Below, in pieces: positions 6,923 through 14,769 of a stretch of 14,776 bases of DNA. A program made the translations under genes and the position numbers. The notes beneath the pieces were generated by a model. It worked only from the letters and a program-made list of their open reading frames with translations. It had not been told where the DNA came from and ran no database searches. Source of the stretch: Bacillota bacterium (GTDB taxonomy: Bacteria > Bacillota_A > Clostridia > Acetivibrionales > DUMB01). Location of the stretch: the NCBI GenBank assembly GCA_023621975.1, contig JAMOAC010000494.1, forward strand, positions 1 to 14,776, in the 5' to 3' direction. The first letter of the stretch is position 1, and the number at the start of each line of letters is the position of its first letter.

Positions 6923-8217
6923 TAAAAGTGTTTGACGCAAGGAACGGTGCAGGGGATGATATTTATAAATCTTTTTCCGAAAGAAATGTAAAAGAATCTG
7001 CGGAAATAACACGTATGGTAAGCGAAATACTTGAGAATGTAAGGCAAAACGGAGATGAGGCAGTTTTAAAATATACAGAAGAATTTGACGGCGTGGCACT
7101 TTCGAAAGATGAAATAAAAGTTTCACAAGAAGAAATTGACACAGCATGCCGCAATGTTGACGGTGCACTGCTGGCAACAATAAAAAAAGCTGCTGAAAAT
7201 ATAAGGGAATTCCACATAAAACAAAAAGAGAACTCCTGGTTCACTACGGAAAAGGACGGGGTCATACTTGGACAGCTTTGCAGACCACTTGAAAAAGTGG
7301 GCGTGTATGTTCCGGGAGGAACCGCAGCATATCCCTCCTCGGTGCTTATGAACGTTATTCCCGCAAAGGTGGCAGGTGTTGAAAAAGTAGTAATGATGAC
7401 ACCTCCGGGAAAGGATAAATCCGTTAACCCCGTTATACTTGCGGCAGCAAGGGAAGCGGGCGTTGATGAAATTTACAGAATAGGTGGGGCCCAGGCGATA
7501 GCCGCTATGGCTTTCGGTACTGCTTCCATACCCAGGGTGGACAAAATAGTGGGACCCGGCAATATATACGTTGCAACGGCAAAGAGGATGGTATATGGAT
7601 ATTGCGACATTGACATGGTAGCAGGGCCGAGCGAGATTGCTGTAGTTGCTGATGACTCGGCAAACCCGGCTTACGTGGCTGCGGACCTTCTTTCACAGGC
7701 AGAGCATGACGCCCTTGCCTCGTCAATACTGGTGACAACGTGCGAAAAACTTGCAAAAGAAGTGATTCGGGAGATTGAAAGGCAGTGCGGTTATCTTTCC
7801 AGGAAAGATATCATTGAAAAGTCGCTGGACAGCTACGGAGCGATAATAATTGTGAATAGCATGAAAGAAGCTGTGGAGCTTGTGAACGATATAGCACCCG
7901 AGCACCTCGAACTCTGTGTAAGAGAGCCTTTTGGCCTCCTGGGAGATATAAAAAATGCCGGAGCGATATTTTTAGGCTCATATTCTTCCGAGCCCCTTGG
8001 AGATTACTTTGCCGGGCCGAATCATGTGCTTCCGACAGGTGGCACGGCCAGGTTCTTTTCGCCCCTCAGTACGGGTGACTTTGTGAAAAAATCCAGCGTG
8101 ATTTCATACTCGAGAGAGGCGCTTGAAAAGGTTAAGGACGATATAATTAGGTTTGCAGAAGCAGAAGGGCTTACGGCTCACGCTAACGCAATCCGGGTGA
8201 GGTGGACCGGGAAATGA
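6919..8217 (+). CDS. hisD: Histidinol dehydrogenase
   Basis: HisD is a zinc- and NAD-dependent enzyme that oxidises L-histidinol to L-histidine in two steps, ending the pathway. The 432-aa length is normal for the family. Signatures are [36 protein letters not shown], the MVAGPSEI and AEHDALASS (zinc-ligand) region, the catalytic Glu-His in [10 protein letters not shown], and [19 protein letters not shown] near the end. The start ATG (6919) overlaps the hisG stop, with GGGGG a few bases upstream inside hisG. Its own TGA (8215-8217) overlaps the hisC ATG, so hisG, hisD and hisC form an overlapping, probably coupled, series. Confidence 0.96.
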   Translation: MIKVFDARNGAGDDIYKSFSERNVKESAEITRMVSEILENVRQNGDEAVLKYTEEFDGVALSKDEIKVSQEEIDTACRNVDGALLATIKKAAENIREFHIKQKENSWFTTEKDGVILGQLCRPLEKVGVYVPGGTAAYPSSVLMNVIPAKVAGVEKVVMMTPPGKDKSVNPVILAAAREAGVDEIYRIGGAQAIAAMAFGTASIPRVDKIVGPGNIYVATAKRMVYGYCDIDMVAGPSEIAVVADDSANPAYVAADLLSQAEHDALASSILVTTCEKLAKEVIREIERQCGYLSRKDIIEKSLDSYGAIIIVNSMKEAVELVNDIAPEHLELCVREPFGLLGDIKNAGAIFLGSYSSEPLGDYFAGPNHVLPTGGTARFFSPLSTGDFVKKSSVISYSREALEKVKDDIIRFAEAEGLTAHANAIRVRWTGK

Positions 8218-9281
8218 GCAAATACTGGAGCAAGGCCATCAGAGACATAAAACCGTATGTACCCGGCGAGCAGCCAAAGGATATGAAATATATAAAACTC
8301 AACACAAATGAAAACCCCTATCCGCCTTCTCCGGGAGTTATCAAGGCGATTGCCGAAGCGGCGGGAGAGGCGGGCAAAAATTTGAGACTTTATCCCGATC
8401 CCACATGCGAAGAATTAAGGCGTGCAATAGCAGATTATTATAAACTGGATAAGCAGCAGGTCTTTGTGGGAAACGGCTCGGACGAACTGCTGGCATTTTC
8501 CTTTCTTGCTTTTTTTGATTCAGGAAAAACCGTGCTTTTTCCTGATATAACATATAGTTTTTACAGGGTTTACGCCGCCTTGTTCCGGACAGACTACAGG
8601 GAAATTCCTCTCAACGAGGATTTTTCAATACCGGTGGAAGCTTTTTTTAAAGCGAAGGGTGGCATAATTATACCCAATCCCAATGCTCCTACGGGGAAAT
8701 TGCTGCCTTTGAGGGATATACAGGACATACTTGAAAACAATGAAGACAGCGTTGTTATTATAGATGAAGCATATATTGACTTTGGTGGGGAGTCAGCGGT
8801 AAGTCTTATAGAAAGATATGAAAACCTGCTTGTAATTCAGACTTTTTCAAAATCCCGGTCACTGGCGGGCCTGCGCATAGGCATGGCATTAGGCAGCAGG
8901 GAGCTGATTGAGGGACTGGACAGGGTGAAAAATTCAATAAATTCATACACACTTGACAGAATTGCCCTTGCTGCTGCCGTTCAGGCAATCAGAGACAAAA
9001 AATATTTTGAGGAAACAAGGAGAAGGATAATCAGTACAAGAGAGCGTGTTTCAAGGGAACTTGTGAAAATTGGGTTCAAGGTTATCGAATCCGGGGCAAA
9101 TTTCATTTTTATAAGCCACGAAACCGTGCATGCCCGCGACATTTTTAAAAGTTTGAGGGAAAGAGGCATACTGGTAAGGTATTTCAATGAGCCGAGAATT
9201 GACAACTACTTGCGGGTAAGCATCGGAACGGAAGAGGATATGGACTTTTTCCTGAAAGCTGTAAAAGAAATAGTAAGGTGA
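8214..9281 (+). CDS. hisC: Histidinol-phosphate aminotransferase
   Basis: HisC is a class II PLP-dependent aminotransferase converting imidazole acetol-phosphate and glutamate to histidinol-phosphate. The 355-aa protein shows LNTNENPYPPSP near the N-terminus, GNGSDELL, NPNAPTGKLLP, IIDEAYIDFGG (the Asp binding the PLP pyridine nitrogen) and the Schiff-base lysine K213 in TFSKSRSLAGLRIGMALG. C-terminal RYFNEPRIDNYLRVSIG contains the substrate carboxylate-binding Arg. The ATG at 8214 overlaps the hisD TGA and has a GAGGTG site about 10 nt upstream; a GTG at 8202 in frame is less likely. The TGA stop lies inside the first stem of the structured element that separates it from hisB. Confidence 0.96.
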   Translation: MSKYWSKAIRDIKPYVPGEQPKDMKYIKLNTNENPYPPSPGVIKAIAEAAGEAGKNLRLYPDPTCEELRRAIADYYKLDKQQVFVGNGSDELLAFSFLAFFDSGKTVLFPDITYSFYRVYAALFRTDYREIPLNEDFSIPVEAFFKAKGGIIIPNPNAPTGKLLPLRDIQDILENNEDSVVIIDEAYIDFGGESAVSLIERYENLLVIQTFSKSRSLAGLRIGMALGSRELIEGLDRVKNSINSYTLDRIALAAAVQAIRDKKYFEETRRRIISTRERVSRELVKIGFKVIESGANFIFISHETVHARDIFKSLRERGILVRYFNEPRIDNYLRVSIGTEEDMDFFLKAVKEIVR

Positions 9282-9360
9282 CAGGCTGGGGTGCAGCATG
9301 GCAGAGGATCTTCACCTGTCACTGTTACGCTGTCTGTCACCCCTCCCCTGACACACCACA
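9277..9360 (+). other. GC-rich structured intergenic element between hisC and hisB
   Basis: Several pairings are possible. GGTGACAG (9277-9284) pairs with CTGTCACC (9334-9341). Shifted by one base, GTGACAGG (9278-9285) pairs perfectly with CCTGTCAC (9315-9322); the two are mutually exclusive. CAGCATGGCAG (9294-9304) pairs 10 of 11 (with two G-U) with CTGTTACGCTG (9322-9332), and GGGGTG (9288-9293) can pair with CACCCC (9338-9343). The stretch is visibly richer in G+C than the flanking genes, and related CTGTCAC-type words recur to 9353. It could be a REP-like palindromic insertion, an RNA-processing or attenuation structure, or a terminator-like barrier; it lacks a T-tract. Confidence 0.55.
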
Positions 9361-9385
9361 CTCCCGGTAAAAAATATGTGAATTT

Positions 9386-9418
9386 ATATTGTACAGACAC
9401 ATATTGTACTGATATAAT
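9386..9418 (+). promoter_or_regulatory. Internal promoter upstream of hisB with direct repeats
   Basis: A perfect -10 TATAAT (9413-9418) lies 17-18 nt after TTGTAC/TGTACA (9389-9395), a partial -35. The nonamer ATATTGTAC occurs at 9386-9394 and 9401-9409, a 15-bp period, overlapping the -35 and spacer, so a regulator binding these repeats would compete with polymerase. This promoter would let hisB-purC-hisAF-hisIE be transcribed separately from hisZGDC. Confidence 0.6.
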
Positions 9419-9468
9419 TAAGCATGACCTAAAAAAAGGAAAGCTGTTAAATTTTTTGGAGGTTGTAT

Positions 9469-10031
9469 ATGGAAAGAAGTGCCAGGATAGAAAGAAAGAC
9501 AGAGGAGACCAATGTGTCGGTAAGCTTCAGAATAGACGGAAGCGGAAAATGTGAGGCGGATACAGGTATAGGATTTTTTGATCATATGCTGTCCCTTTTT
9601 GCCCGGCATGGGCTTTTTGATGTTAGCATAAAGGCAACTGGTGATCTGTATGTCGATGCCCATCACACTGTAGAGGATGTGGGAATCGTATTGGGACAGG
9701 CTATTAAAGAAGCTTTGGGCGATAAAACTGCTGTGAAGCGCTATGGCACGTCTTTCGTTCCTATGGATGAAGCTCTTGCAATGGTAGTTGCAGACTTAAG
9801 CGGAAGACCGTTTTTGGTTTTTGATGCAAAGTTTACAGCTGACCGCATCGGAGAGATGGATACGGAGTGGCCTGTAATGCAGGTATAACCCTGCATATAA
9901 AGGTCTTTTACGGAAGCAATAACCACCATATTGCCGAAGCCATATTCAAGGCATTCGGCAGGGCACTTGATGAGGCTACAGGCATGGACAGCCGAATAGA
10001 AGGTGTAATGTCAACGAAGGGTGTTTTATAA
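9469..10031 (+). pseudogene. hisB: Imidazoleglycerol-phosphate dehydratase, disrupted by an internal deletion
   Basis: Monofunctional HisB dehydrates imidazole glycerol-phosphate to imidazole acetol-phosphate using two Mn ions held by His-rich motifs. The first half is good: GIGFFDHMLSLFARHG and the metal-binding DAHHTVED (H65, H66, E69). After MDTE the frame runs into WPVMQV and stops at 9886-9888, giving only 139 aa. From GTGGCCTGT (9867) onward a second frame encodes the missing half: [16 protein letters not shown], the second His-His block NNHHIAEA (HH at 9924-9929) and GVMSTKGVL, with stop at 10029-10031. The remaining 563 nt plus about 25 missing nt would restore 195 aa, the family's normal size; the lost piece corresponds to the usual VEEFFRA-type helix. 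The start ATG has GGAGG 6 nt upstream (9458-9462); TTG at 9463 is too close. Either real inactivation or an assembly error. Confidence 0.88.
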
Positions 10032-10099
10032 GGCAAAGTACTTAAAAGACAAAATAGTTATGAGGCTGGAAAATAATTATAAGTCTGAAACAAGACAAG

Positions 10100-10157
10100 A
10101 TATTAGACTAAAATAGATAAAATTGTATGGTTAAAATAGATGAAATATTAGACTAAA
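10100..10157. repeat. Interleaved AT-rich direct repeats before purC
   Basis: ATATTAGACTAAA occurs at 10100-10112 and 10145-10157 (45 nt apart), and TAAAATAGAT at 10109-10118 and 10132-10141. They occupy the hisB-purC gap (10032-10192), in which I see no gene and no trace of hisH. A weak promoter, TTGTAT (10123-10128) with TATTAG (10146-10151), overlaps them. Confidence 0.55.
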
Positions 10158-10192
10158 TATAAACGAAACAGGATTTATTGGAGGGAATAAGA

Positions 10193-11089
10193 ATGACAAA
10201 GTTAATAAATGATACTGACTTTATTAAACTGCCCCTTTTTATTAAGGGTAAAGTAAGGAATGTATATGACCTTGGGGATAAACTTTTGTTTATTGCAACA
10301 GACAGAATTTCAGCCTTTGACGTGGTATTCCCGAATCTGATTCCAAATAAGGGGAAAGTCCTTAACGGCATTTCTGAATTCTGGTTCAAAAAGACTTCCG
10401 ATGTGATTGGCAATCACATGCTGACCACAGACGTTGACACTTATCCTGAAGGGCTTTCACAATTTGAGGAAGAACTGCAGGGAAGGTCAATGCTTGTAAA
10501 AAAGATAAGAATGATAGAGGCTGAATGTATAGTAAGAGGATATCTTGAAGGCTCGGGACTTAAAGAGTACATAAAGACCGGAAGCATTTGCGGGGTCAAG
10601 CTTCCTGCTGGTCTCAGACAAGCTGACAAACTGCCGGAGCCAATTTTTACTCCGAGTACAAAAGTCAGCACAGGGCATGATGAGAATGTGACATTTGATC
10701 AATTGGCAAACAGGATAGGAAGAGACCTTGCGCTCAGGTTAAAGGAAACAAGTATAAAGCTTTATAATGTTGCTTCCAGCTATGCTGAAAGCAGAGGCCT
10801 GATTCTGGCAGATACTAAATTTGAATTTGGTATGACGGATGACGGCGAACTTATACTTGCTGATGAAATATTTACACCGGATTCTTCAAGGTACTGGGAT
10901 ATGAACGAATATGAACCGGGAAGGCCGCAGAAGAGCTTTGACAAACAATATTTAAGAGACTACCTTGAAACGCTGGATTGGGATAAAAAGCCGCCGGCAC
11001 CGGAACTTCCCGAAGAGGTCATAAAGAAGACTGAAGCAAAGTACCTGGAGGCCTATGAACGCATTACAGGCAGAAAGCTTGAAGCATAA
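10193..11089 (+). CDS. purC: SAICAR synthetase (purine synthesis) within the his cluster
   Basis: PurC ligates aspartate to CAIR using ATP, forming SAICAR, the purine intermediate that is then split to AICAR. The 298-aa protein is of the longer type, with GKVRNVYDLGDKLLFIATD and DRISAFDVVFPNLIPNKGKV at the N-terminus, AECIVRGYLEGSGLKEY, TPSTKVSTGHDENVTF, and LILADTKFEFG plus LILADEIFTPDSSRYWD near the end. The ATG at 10193 is preceded by GGAGGG (10180-10185) with a 7-nt spacer; a TTG at 10178 is unlikely. It separates hisB from hisA, a place often taken by hisH. The link to histidine synthesis is metabolic: HisF/HisH release AICAR, which rejoins purine synthesis just below PurC. Confidence 0.96.
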   Translation: MTKLINDTDFIKLPLFIKGKVRNVYDLGDKLLFIATDRISAFDVVFPNLIPNKGKVLNGISEFWFKKTSDVIGNHMLTTDVDTYPEGLSQFEEELQGRSMLVKKIRMIEAECIVRGYLEGSGLKEYIKTGSICGVKLPAGLRQADKLPEPIFTPSTKVSTGHDENVTFDQLANRIGRDLALRLKETSIKLYNVASSYAESRGLILADTKFEFGMTDDGELILADEIFTPDSSRYWDMNEYEPGRPQKSFDKQYLRDYLETLDWDKKPPAPELPEEVIKKTEAKYLEAYERITGRKLEA

Positions 11090-11130
11090 TTTACAAGGTT
11101 TTTGAGCCGGCGCAAAGGAGGAAATTGCGG

Positions 11131-11853
11131 ATGGTAATATACCCGGCAGTTGATATAAAGGACGGAAAGTGCGTAAGGCTTGTCCAGGGCAAGTTTGACG
11201 ACGTAACGGTATATTCCGACAATCCGATTGAAATTGCCCTTAAATGGGAGCGTGAGGGTGCTACATACCTTCATGTAGTTGACCTGGACGGGGCAAGGAC
11301 GGGTGAGCCCAAAAATCTCGGCGTAATAACCGGGATTGCGGCAAAACTTGGAATACCAATTCAGACAGGCGGAGGCATCCGGTCGATGGATACTATTGAA
11401 TACTTAATAGGCAAAGGCGTAGCAAGAGTTATCCTCGGTACCTCGGCAGTAAAGAATCCTGACCTTGTAAAACTCGCACTTGAAAAGTTCGGGAATCACA
11501 TCGCAATAGGCATTGATGCCAGAGACGGGAAGGTTGCCATAGAGGGATGGGAGAGGACCAGCAGCTTTTCAGCAGTAGATTTTGCAAAAAAGATGGAGGA
11601 TATGGGTGCCAAAACCATCATTTATACTGATATATCCAGGGACGGCATGCTGGCAGGCCCCAATCTGAAGGCAATGGAAGAGATGGCCACATCTGTCGGG
11701 ATTGAAGTTATAGCGTCAGGCGGTGTGAGCAGTGTGCAGGATATTATTGATTTAAAAAATGCAGGAGTTGACGGAGTAATTGTCGGGAAAGCACTTTACA
11801 CGGGAAACATAAAACTTGCGGAAGCTTTGTCATCCGTGAATTGCAATGCTTGA
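11131..11853 (+). CDS. hisA: ProFAR isomerase HisA
   Basis: HisA is a TIM-barrel enzyme that isomerises ProFAR to PRFAR by an Amadori rearrangement. The 240-aa product shows the catalytic acids in MVIYPAVDIKDG (D8) and GIDARDGK (D129), phosphate-binding glycine motifs TGGGIRS and ASGGVSS, and TDISRDGMLAGPN. The ATG at 11131 gives D8 the usual family position and lies 9 nt after AAAGGAGG (11114-11121); a TTG at 11125 is only 3 nt from that site. It starts 41 nt after purC and ends 15 nt before hisF. The WERTSSF segment is typical of HisA rather than the bifunctional PriA, but I cannot exclude side activity. Confidence 0.95.
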   Translation: MVIYPAVDIKDGKCVRLVQGKFDDVTVYSDNPIEIALKWEREGATYLHVVDLDGARTGEPKNLGVITGIAAKLGIPIQTGGGIRSMDTIEYLIGKGVARVILGTSAVKNPDLVKLALEKFGNHIAIGIDARDGKVAIEGWERTSSFSAVDFAKKMEDMGAKTIIYTDISRDGMLAGPNLKAMEEMATSVGIEVIASGGVSSVQDIIDLKNAGVDGVIVGKALYTGNIKLAEALSSVNCNA

Positions 11854-11868
11854 AAATGGAGGATTCAG

Positions 11869-12630
11869 TTGAGTATGAAAAGAATAATTCCATGTCTGGA
11901 TATATACGGCGGAAGGGTTGTTAAGGGCATAAATTTTGTTAATTTCAGGGATGCGGGAGATCCGGTAGAAGCTGCAGCATATTACAATAAAGCGGGAGCG
12001 GACGAGCTTGTTTTTCTGGACATTACTGCTACTTCAGATGAAAGAGCGATAGTACTGGATATGGTAAAAAAGGTCGCCGGGCAAGTCTCAATACCGTTTA
12101 CAGTGGGCGGAGGCATAAGGACGCTGGACGATATCCGGCAGGTACTGGAAGCCGGTGCGGATAAAGTTTCCATAGGTTCTGCTGCAATAAAAAGGCCTGA
12201 GCTCATAAGCGAAGCGGCAGACCTTTTCGGAAGCAGGTGCGTGGTAATAGCCATTGACGCCAGGAAAAGAGACGATAATAAAGGCTGGGATGTTTATATA
12301 AACGGCGGAAAGATTAATACAAACAAGGATGTCGTAGAATGGGCAGTGGAAGCTGAAAAACTCGGTGCCGGAGAGATTTTGCTTACCAGTATGGATTGCG
12401 ATGGGACAAAAAACGGATATGATATAGAGCTTACACGTACCGTAGCTGAAAGTGTGGGGATACCTGTTATTGCCTCAGGCGGTGCAGGGACAATGGAGCA
12501 TTTTTATCAGGCACTGACTGAAGGAAAAGCAGATGCTGCACTTGCTGCTTCAATGTTCCATTTTAGAGAAATTGAAATAGCAGACCTTAAAAGGTACCTG
12601 AAGGAAAAAGGCCTTGAAGTCAGAATATAA
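11869..12630 (+). CDS. hisF: Imidazole glycerol-phosphate synthase cyclase subunit HisF (TTG start)
   Basis: HisF is the TIM-barrel cyclase that takes ammonia delivered by HisH through its barrel and converts PRFAR to imidazole glycerol-phosphate and AICAR. At 253 aa it is full length. Catalytic D11 ([11 protein letters not shown]) and D130 (AIDARKRD) sit at exactly the family's canonical numbers only if translation starts at the TTG 11869, which also lies 6 nt after GGAGG (11858-11862); the ATG two codons later would be 12 nt away. [20 protein letters not shown] and [10 protein letters not shown] are the other barrel loops. The gene for its normal partner HisH is not in this window. Confidence 0.96.
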   Translation: MSMKRIIPCLDIYGGRVVKGINFVNFRDAGDPVEAAAYYNKAGADELVFLDITATSDERAIVLDMVKKVAGQVSIPFTVGGGIRTLDDIRQVLEAGADKVSIGSAAIKRPELISEAADLFGSRCVVIAIDARKRDDNKGWDVYINGGKINTNKDVVEWAVEAEKLGAGEILLTSMDCDGTKNGYDIELTRTVAESVGIPVIASGGAGTMEHFYQALTEGKADAALAASMFHFREIEIADLKRYLKEKGLEVRI

Positions 12631-12683
12631 GTTAGAATATAAGAATGGAGTCAAAATATAAGGATACAGCGGGAGATGTTTGT

Positions 12684-13376
12684 ATGGATGATATTTTCAG
12701 GGAACTCAAGTTTGACGAAAAAGGCTTAATACCTGTTGTGACTAAAGATTTCAAAAACGGCGAGGTATTAATGCTTGCCTATATGAACAGGGAAGCTCTA
12801 GAAAAAACCCTTGAGACAGGCAAAGTTCATTATTGGAGCAGGAGCAGGAAATCGCTGTGGCAAAAGGGCGAAACATCCGGAAATTATCAGCTTGTAAAAT
12901 CCATTAAGGTTGATTGTGACGGGGACGCGCTGCTGATAACAGTGGAGCAGAAAGGGGCTGCGTGCCATACAGGCCATTATTCATGCTTTTATAGAAAGCT
13001 TGACAGTGAAGGTTTGAAAGAAATTGAAGGCAGCCTCGCTGAAGCTGTTGAGAAAGATAAAGCAATTGATAAAGGTGAAGATATTTTAGAAAAGGACAAG
13101 TCAGCCATTCTCCGGGAACTGTACGAAGTCATAGTAGACAGAAAAAATAATCCTAAAGAGGGTTCCTATACAAATTATCTTTTTGAAAAGGGAATTGACA
13201 AGATACTTAAAAAAGTAGGAGAGGAATCGGCGGAAGTTATTATTGCCGCAAAAAACAAGAGCATTGATGAAATAAGGTATGAGATTGCCGACCTGGTATA
13301 CCACCTTTTTGTACTTATGGTGGAGAGAGGGCTAAAACCCGACGATATATATGATGAATTGAGAAAAAGAAGGTAG
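12684..13376 (+). CDS. hisIE: Bifunctional phosphoribosyl-AMP cyclohydrolase/phosphoribosyl-ATP pyrophosphatase
   Basis: This 230-aa fusion carries out steps two and three of histidine synthesis. The N-terminal HisI domain opens the adenine ring of PR-AMP and has the zinc cysteines C78, C94 and C101 with 16- and 7-residue spacing as in known HisI, plus metal-binding VDCDGDAL (D77, D79, D81) and [14 protein letters not shown]. The C-terminal HisE domain (about 140-230) removes pyrophosphate from PR-ATP, with [26 protein letters not shown] and [16 protein letters not shown] 12684 has GGGAG 8 nt upstream (12671-12675); ATG 12645 has no ribosome site and would add 13 unusual residues. It lies 53 nt after hisF; the gap contains a doubled AGAATATAAG. 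Confidence 0.94.
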   Translation: MDDIFRELKFDEKGLIPVVTKDFKNGEVLMLAYMNREALEKTLETGKVHYWSRSRKSLWQKGETSGNYQLVKSIKVDCDGDALLITVEQKGAACHTGHYSCFYRKLDSEGLKEIEGSLAEAVEKDKAIDKGEDILEKDKSAILRELYEVIVDRKNNPKEGSYTNYLFEKGIDKILKKVGEESAEVIIAAKNKSIDEIRYEIADLVYHLFVLMVERGLKPDDIYDELRKRR

Positions 13377-13385
13377 TGTATTGCA

Positions 13386-14246
13386 TTGGGAAAAGTTTTA
13401 TTGTACAGACGCGATGCTGAAATTAGTTACAAAGTAGGGATAAGGTTAGCGCAAAAGCGTCGGTTTGAAGCCGCGAGCAAGTTCCTGGGCACAGCAGCAA
13501 GAAAAGAGCCGTATAACGCAGAGTATCAGTTCAATTATGCCTGCATTCTTGCAGAACTGAAGGAAATAAAAAAATCCAACAAGGTATTCCTGTCAATATT
13601 GAGGGATATTGACCCCACATTCACGGAGTGTTACTTTGCCATAGCCTGCAATTATTACGAGATGGGCAATTTAAGAGAGGCCGTGGAGTATCTGGACAAG
13701 TATATTAAGTTCGGTTATGATGGGGAATTTGTTGAGGGAGCAAGAGAAATAATTTATTACCTTGAAACGACTGCAGGCATCAGAAAGAGAAACGGCAAAA
13801 GTGCATCCAGATTGACTTATGAAGGCGAGCAGCTGTTGGCTATGGGAGAGTATCGCAGAGCCCGCATGAAGCTGGAAAAAGCGGTGGATAAAGACCCAAA
13901 TTTTATAGAGGCAAGGAACTGGCTTTCAACTGCGTGTTTTTTCAGCGGGCAAATAGACAGGGCGATCAGCATAGCCAAAAGCATTTTACTGCTTGACAGT
14001 CAGAATATTCAGGCAAATTGTAACCTTGCATTATTTTATGCCCGCAAAAAGGATGAGGAATCATACTTAAAGCAGCTTAAAATACTGACAGAGCTCGATA
14101 TTAATTCAGAAATGGAATTTTCGTCGGCAGTGAGGCAGTTTATTAAGACTGTTGTAAGGGATACCTGTGTGGAGCCACGTTTTAAGACGGAAGTTGTTAA
14201 TGTATTAAAGCTAAAGCGAATCAAGCTGCAGGACAAGCAGGGATAG
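13386..14246 (+). CDS. Tetratricopeptide repeat protein, unknown role
   Basis: The 286-aa product is an all-helical TPR protein without a signal peptide or membrane helix. Repeats can be placed at about residues 11-44, 45-78, 80-113, 141-175 and 176-208, with the usual small/aromatic pattern (for example GEQLLAMGEYRRARMKLEKA followed by DPNF). The last 70 residues are helical without a clear TPR. It probably acts as a protein-protein scaffold; nothing shows a partner. Translation seems to start at TTG 13386, about 10 nt after a GAAGGTAG site that overlaps the hisIE stop; no early ATG exists in frame. With only 9 nt between it and hisIE it is probably the last gene of the his transcript. Its stop codon lies inside the 20-bp tandem repeat. 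Confidence 0.85.
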   Translation: MGKVLLYRRDAEISYKVGIRLAQKRRFEAASKFLGTAARKEPYNAEYQFNYACILAELKEIKKSNKVFLSILRDIDPTFTECYFAIACNYYEMGNLREAVEYLDKYIKFGYDGEFVEGAREIIYYLETTAGIRKRNGKSASRLTYEGEQLLAMGEYRRARMKLEKAVDKDPNFIEARNWLSTACFFSGQIDRAISIAKSILLLDSQNIQANCNLALFYARKKDEESYLKQLKILTELDINSEMEFSSAVRQFIKTVVRDTCVEPRFKTEVVNVLKLKRIKLQDKQG

Positions 14247-14300
14247 CCAGTGGTCACCATGAATAGCCAGCAGTAACCATGGATAACCAGCGGTAAAATG
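14241..14300. repeat. 20-bp tandem repeat, three copies
   Basis: Three head-to-tail 20-mers begin at 14241, 14261 and 14281. Shared positions read GRATARCCAG then a variable pair, GT, and ACCAT in the first two copies; the third ends AAATG. The first copy contains the TPR gene's stop (14244-14246). The exact 20-bp period shows a recent duplication. Confidence 0.8.
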
Positions 14301-14334
14301 AGCAAATTGATGAGATTTTTAAGTAATTTAAGAT

Positions 14335-14357
14335 AATTCGGCTCTATTCACCGAATT
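14335..14357 (+). terminator. Weak hairpin after the TPR gene
   Basis: AATTCGG (14335-14341) pairs with CCGAATT (14351-14357) around a 9-nt loop. No T-tract follows, so it is at best a poor intrinsic terminator. It is the only clear stem between the TPR gene and the groES promoter. Confidence 0.35.
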
Positions 14358-14383
14358 TGGGAATAAACACAAAAAACAAATAT

Positions 14384-14424
14384 TTGATAAAAAATTGGAT
14401 ATTATATTATATTATATGTATAAT
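14384..14424 (+). promoter_or_regulatory. groES promoter region
   Basis: Two overlapping sigma-A arrangements are possible: TTGATA (14384-14389) with TATATT (14408-14413), 18-nt spacer; or TTGGAT (14395-14400) with TATAAT (14419-14424), also 18 nt. The second -10 shares its last base with the CIRCE operator, so in either case HrcA binding would block transcription start. Confidence 0.65.
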
Positions 14425-14450
14425 TAGCACTCATTAACAATGAGTGCTAA
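14424..14450 (+). promoter_or_regulatory. CIRCE operator (HrcA binding site)
   Basis: TTAGCACTC (14424-14432), nine bases, GAGTGCTAA (14442-14450) is a perfect copy of the CIRCE inverted repeat. HrcA represses class I heat-shock genes such as groESL and hrcA-grpE-dnaKJ through this site. It lies between promoter and ribosome site of groES. Confidence 0.98.
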
Positions 14451-14469
14451 TAAATTGCAAAAAATATAA

Positions 14470-14769
<300 letters not shown>

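Noticed and set aside
9291..9554. 87-codon frame across the hisC-hisB gap
   Set aside because: It overlaps the structured element and the start of hisB in another frame; composition is unlike a protein and there is no ribosome site.
9867..9890. Programmed ribosomal frameshifting in hisB
   Set aside because: No slippery heptamer or stimulatory hairpin is evident, and slippage could not supply the missing residues of a normally conserved helix.
12645..12683. Upstream ATG start for hisIE
   Set aside because: No ribosome site precedes it, while ATG 12684 has GGGAG at 8 nt and begins like family members.
14241..14300. CRISPR or attachment site
   Set aside because: It is a 20-bp head-to-tail repeat without spacers, and no cas or integrase gene is near.
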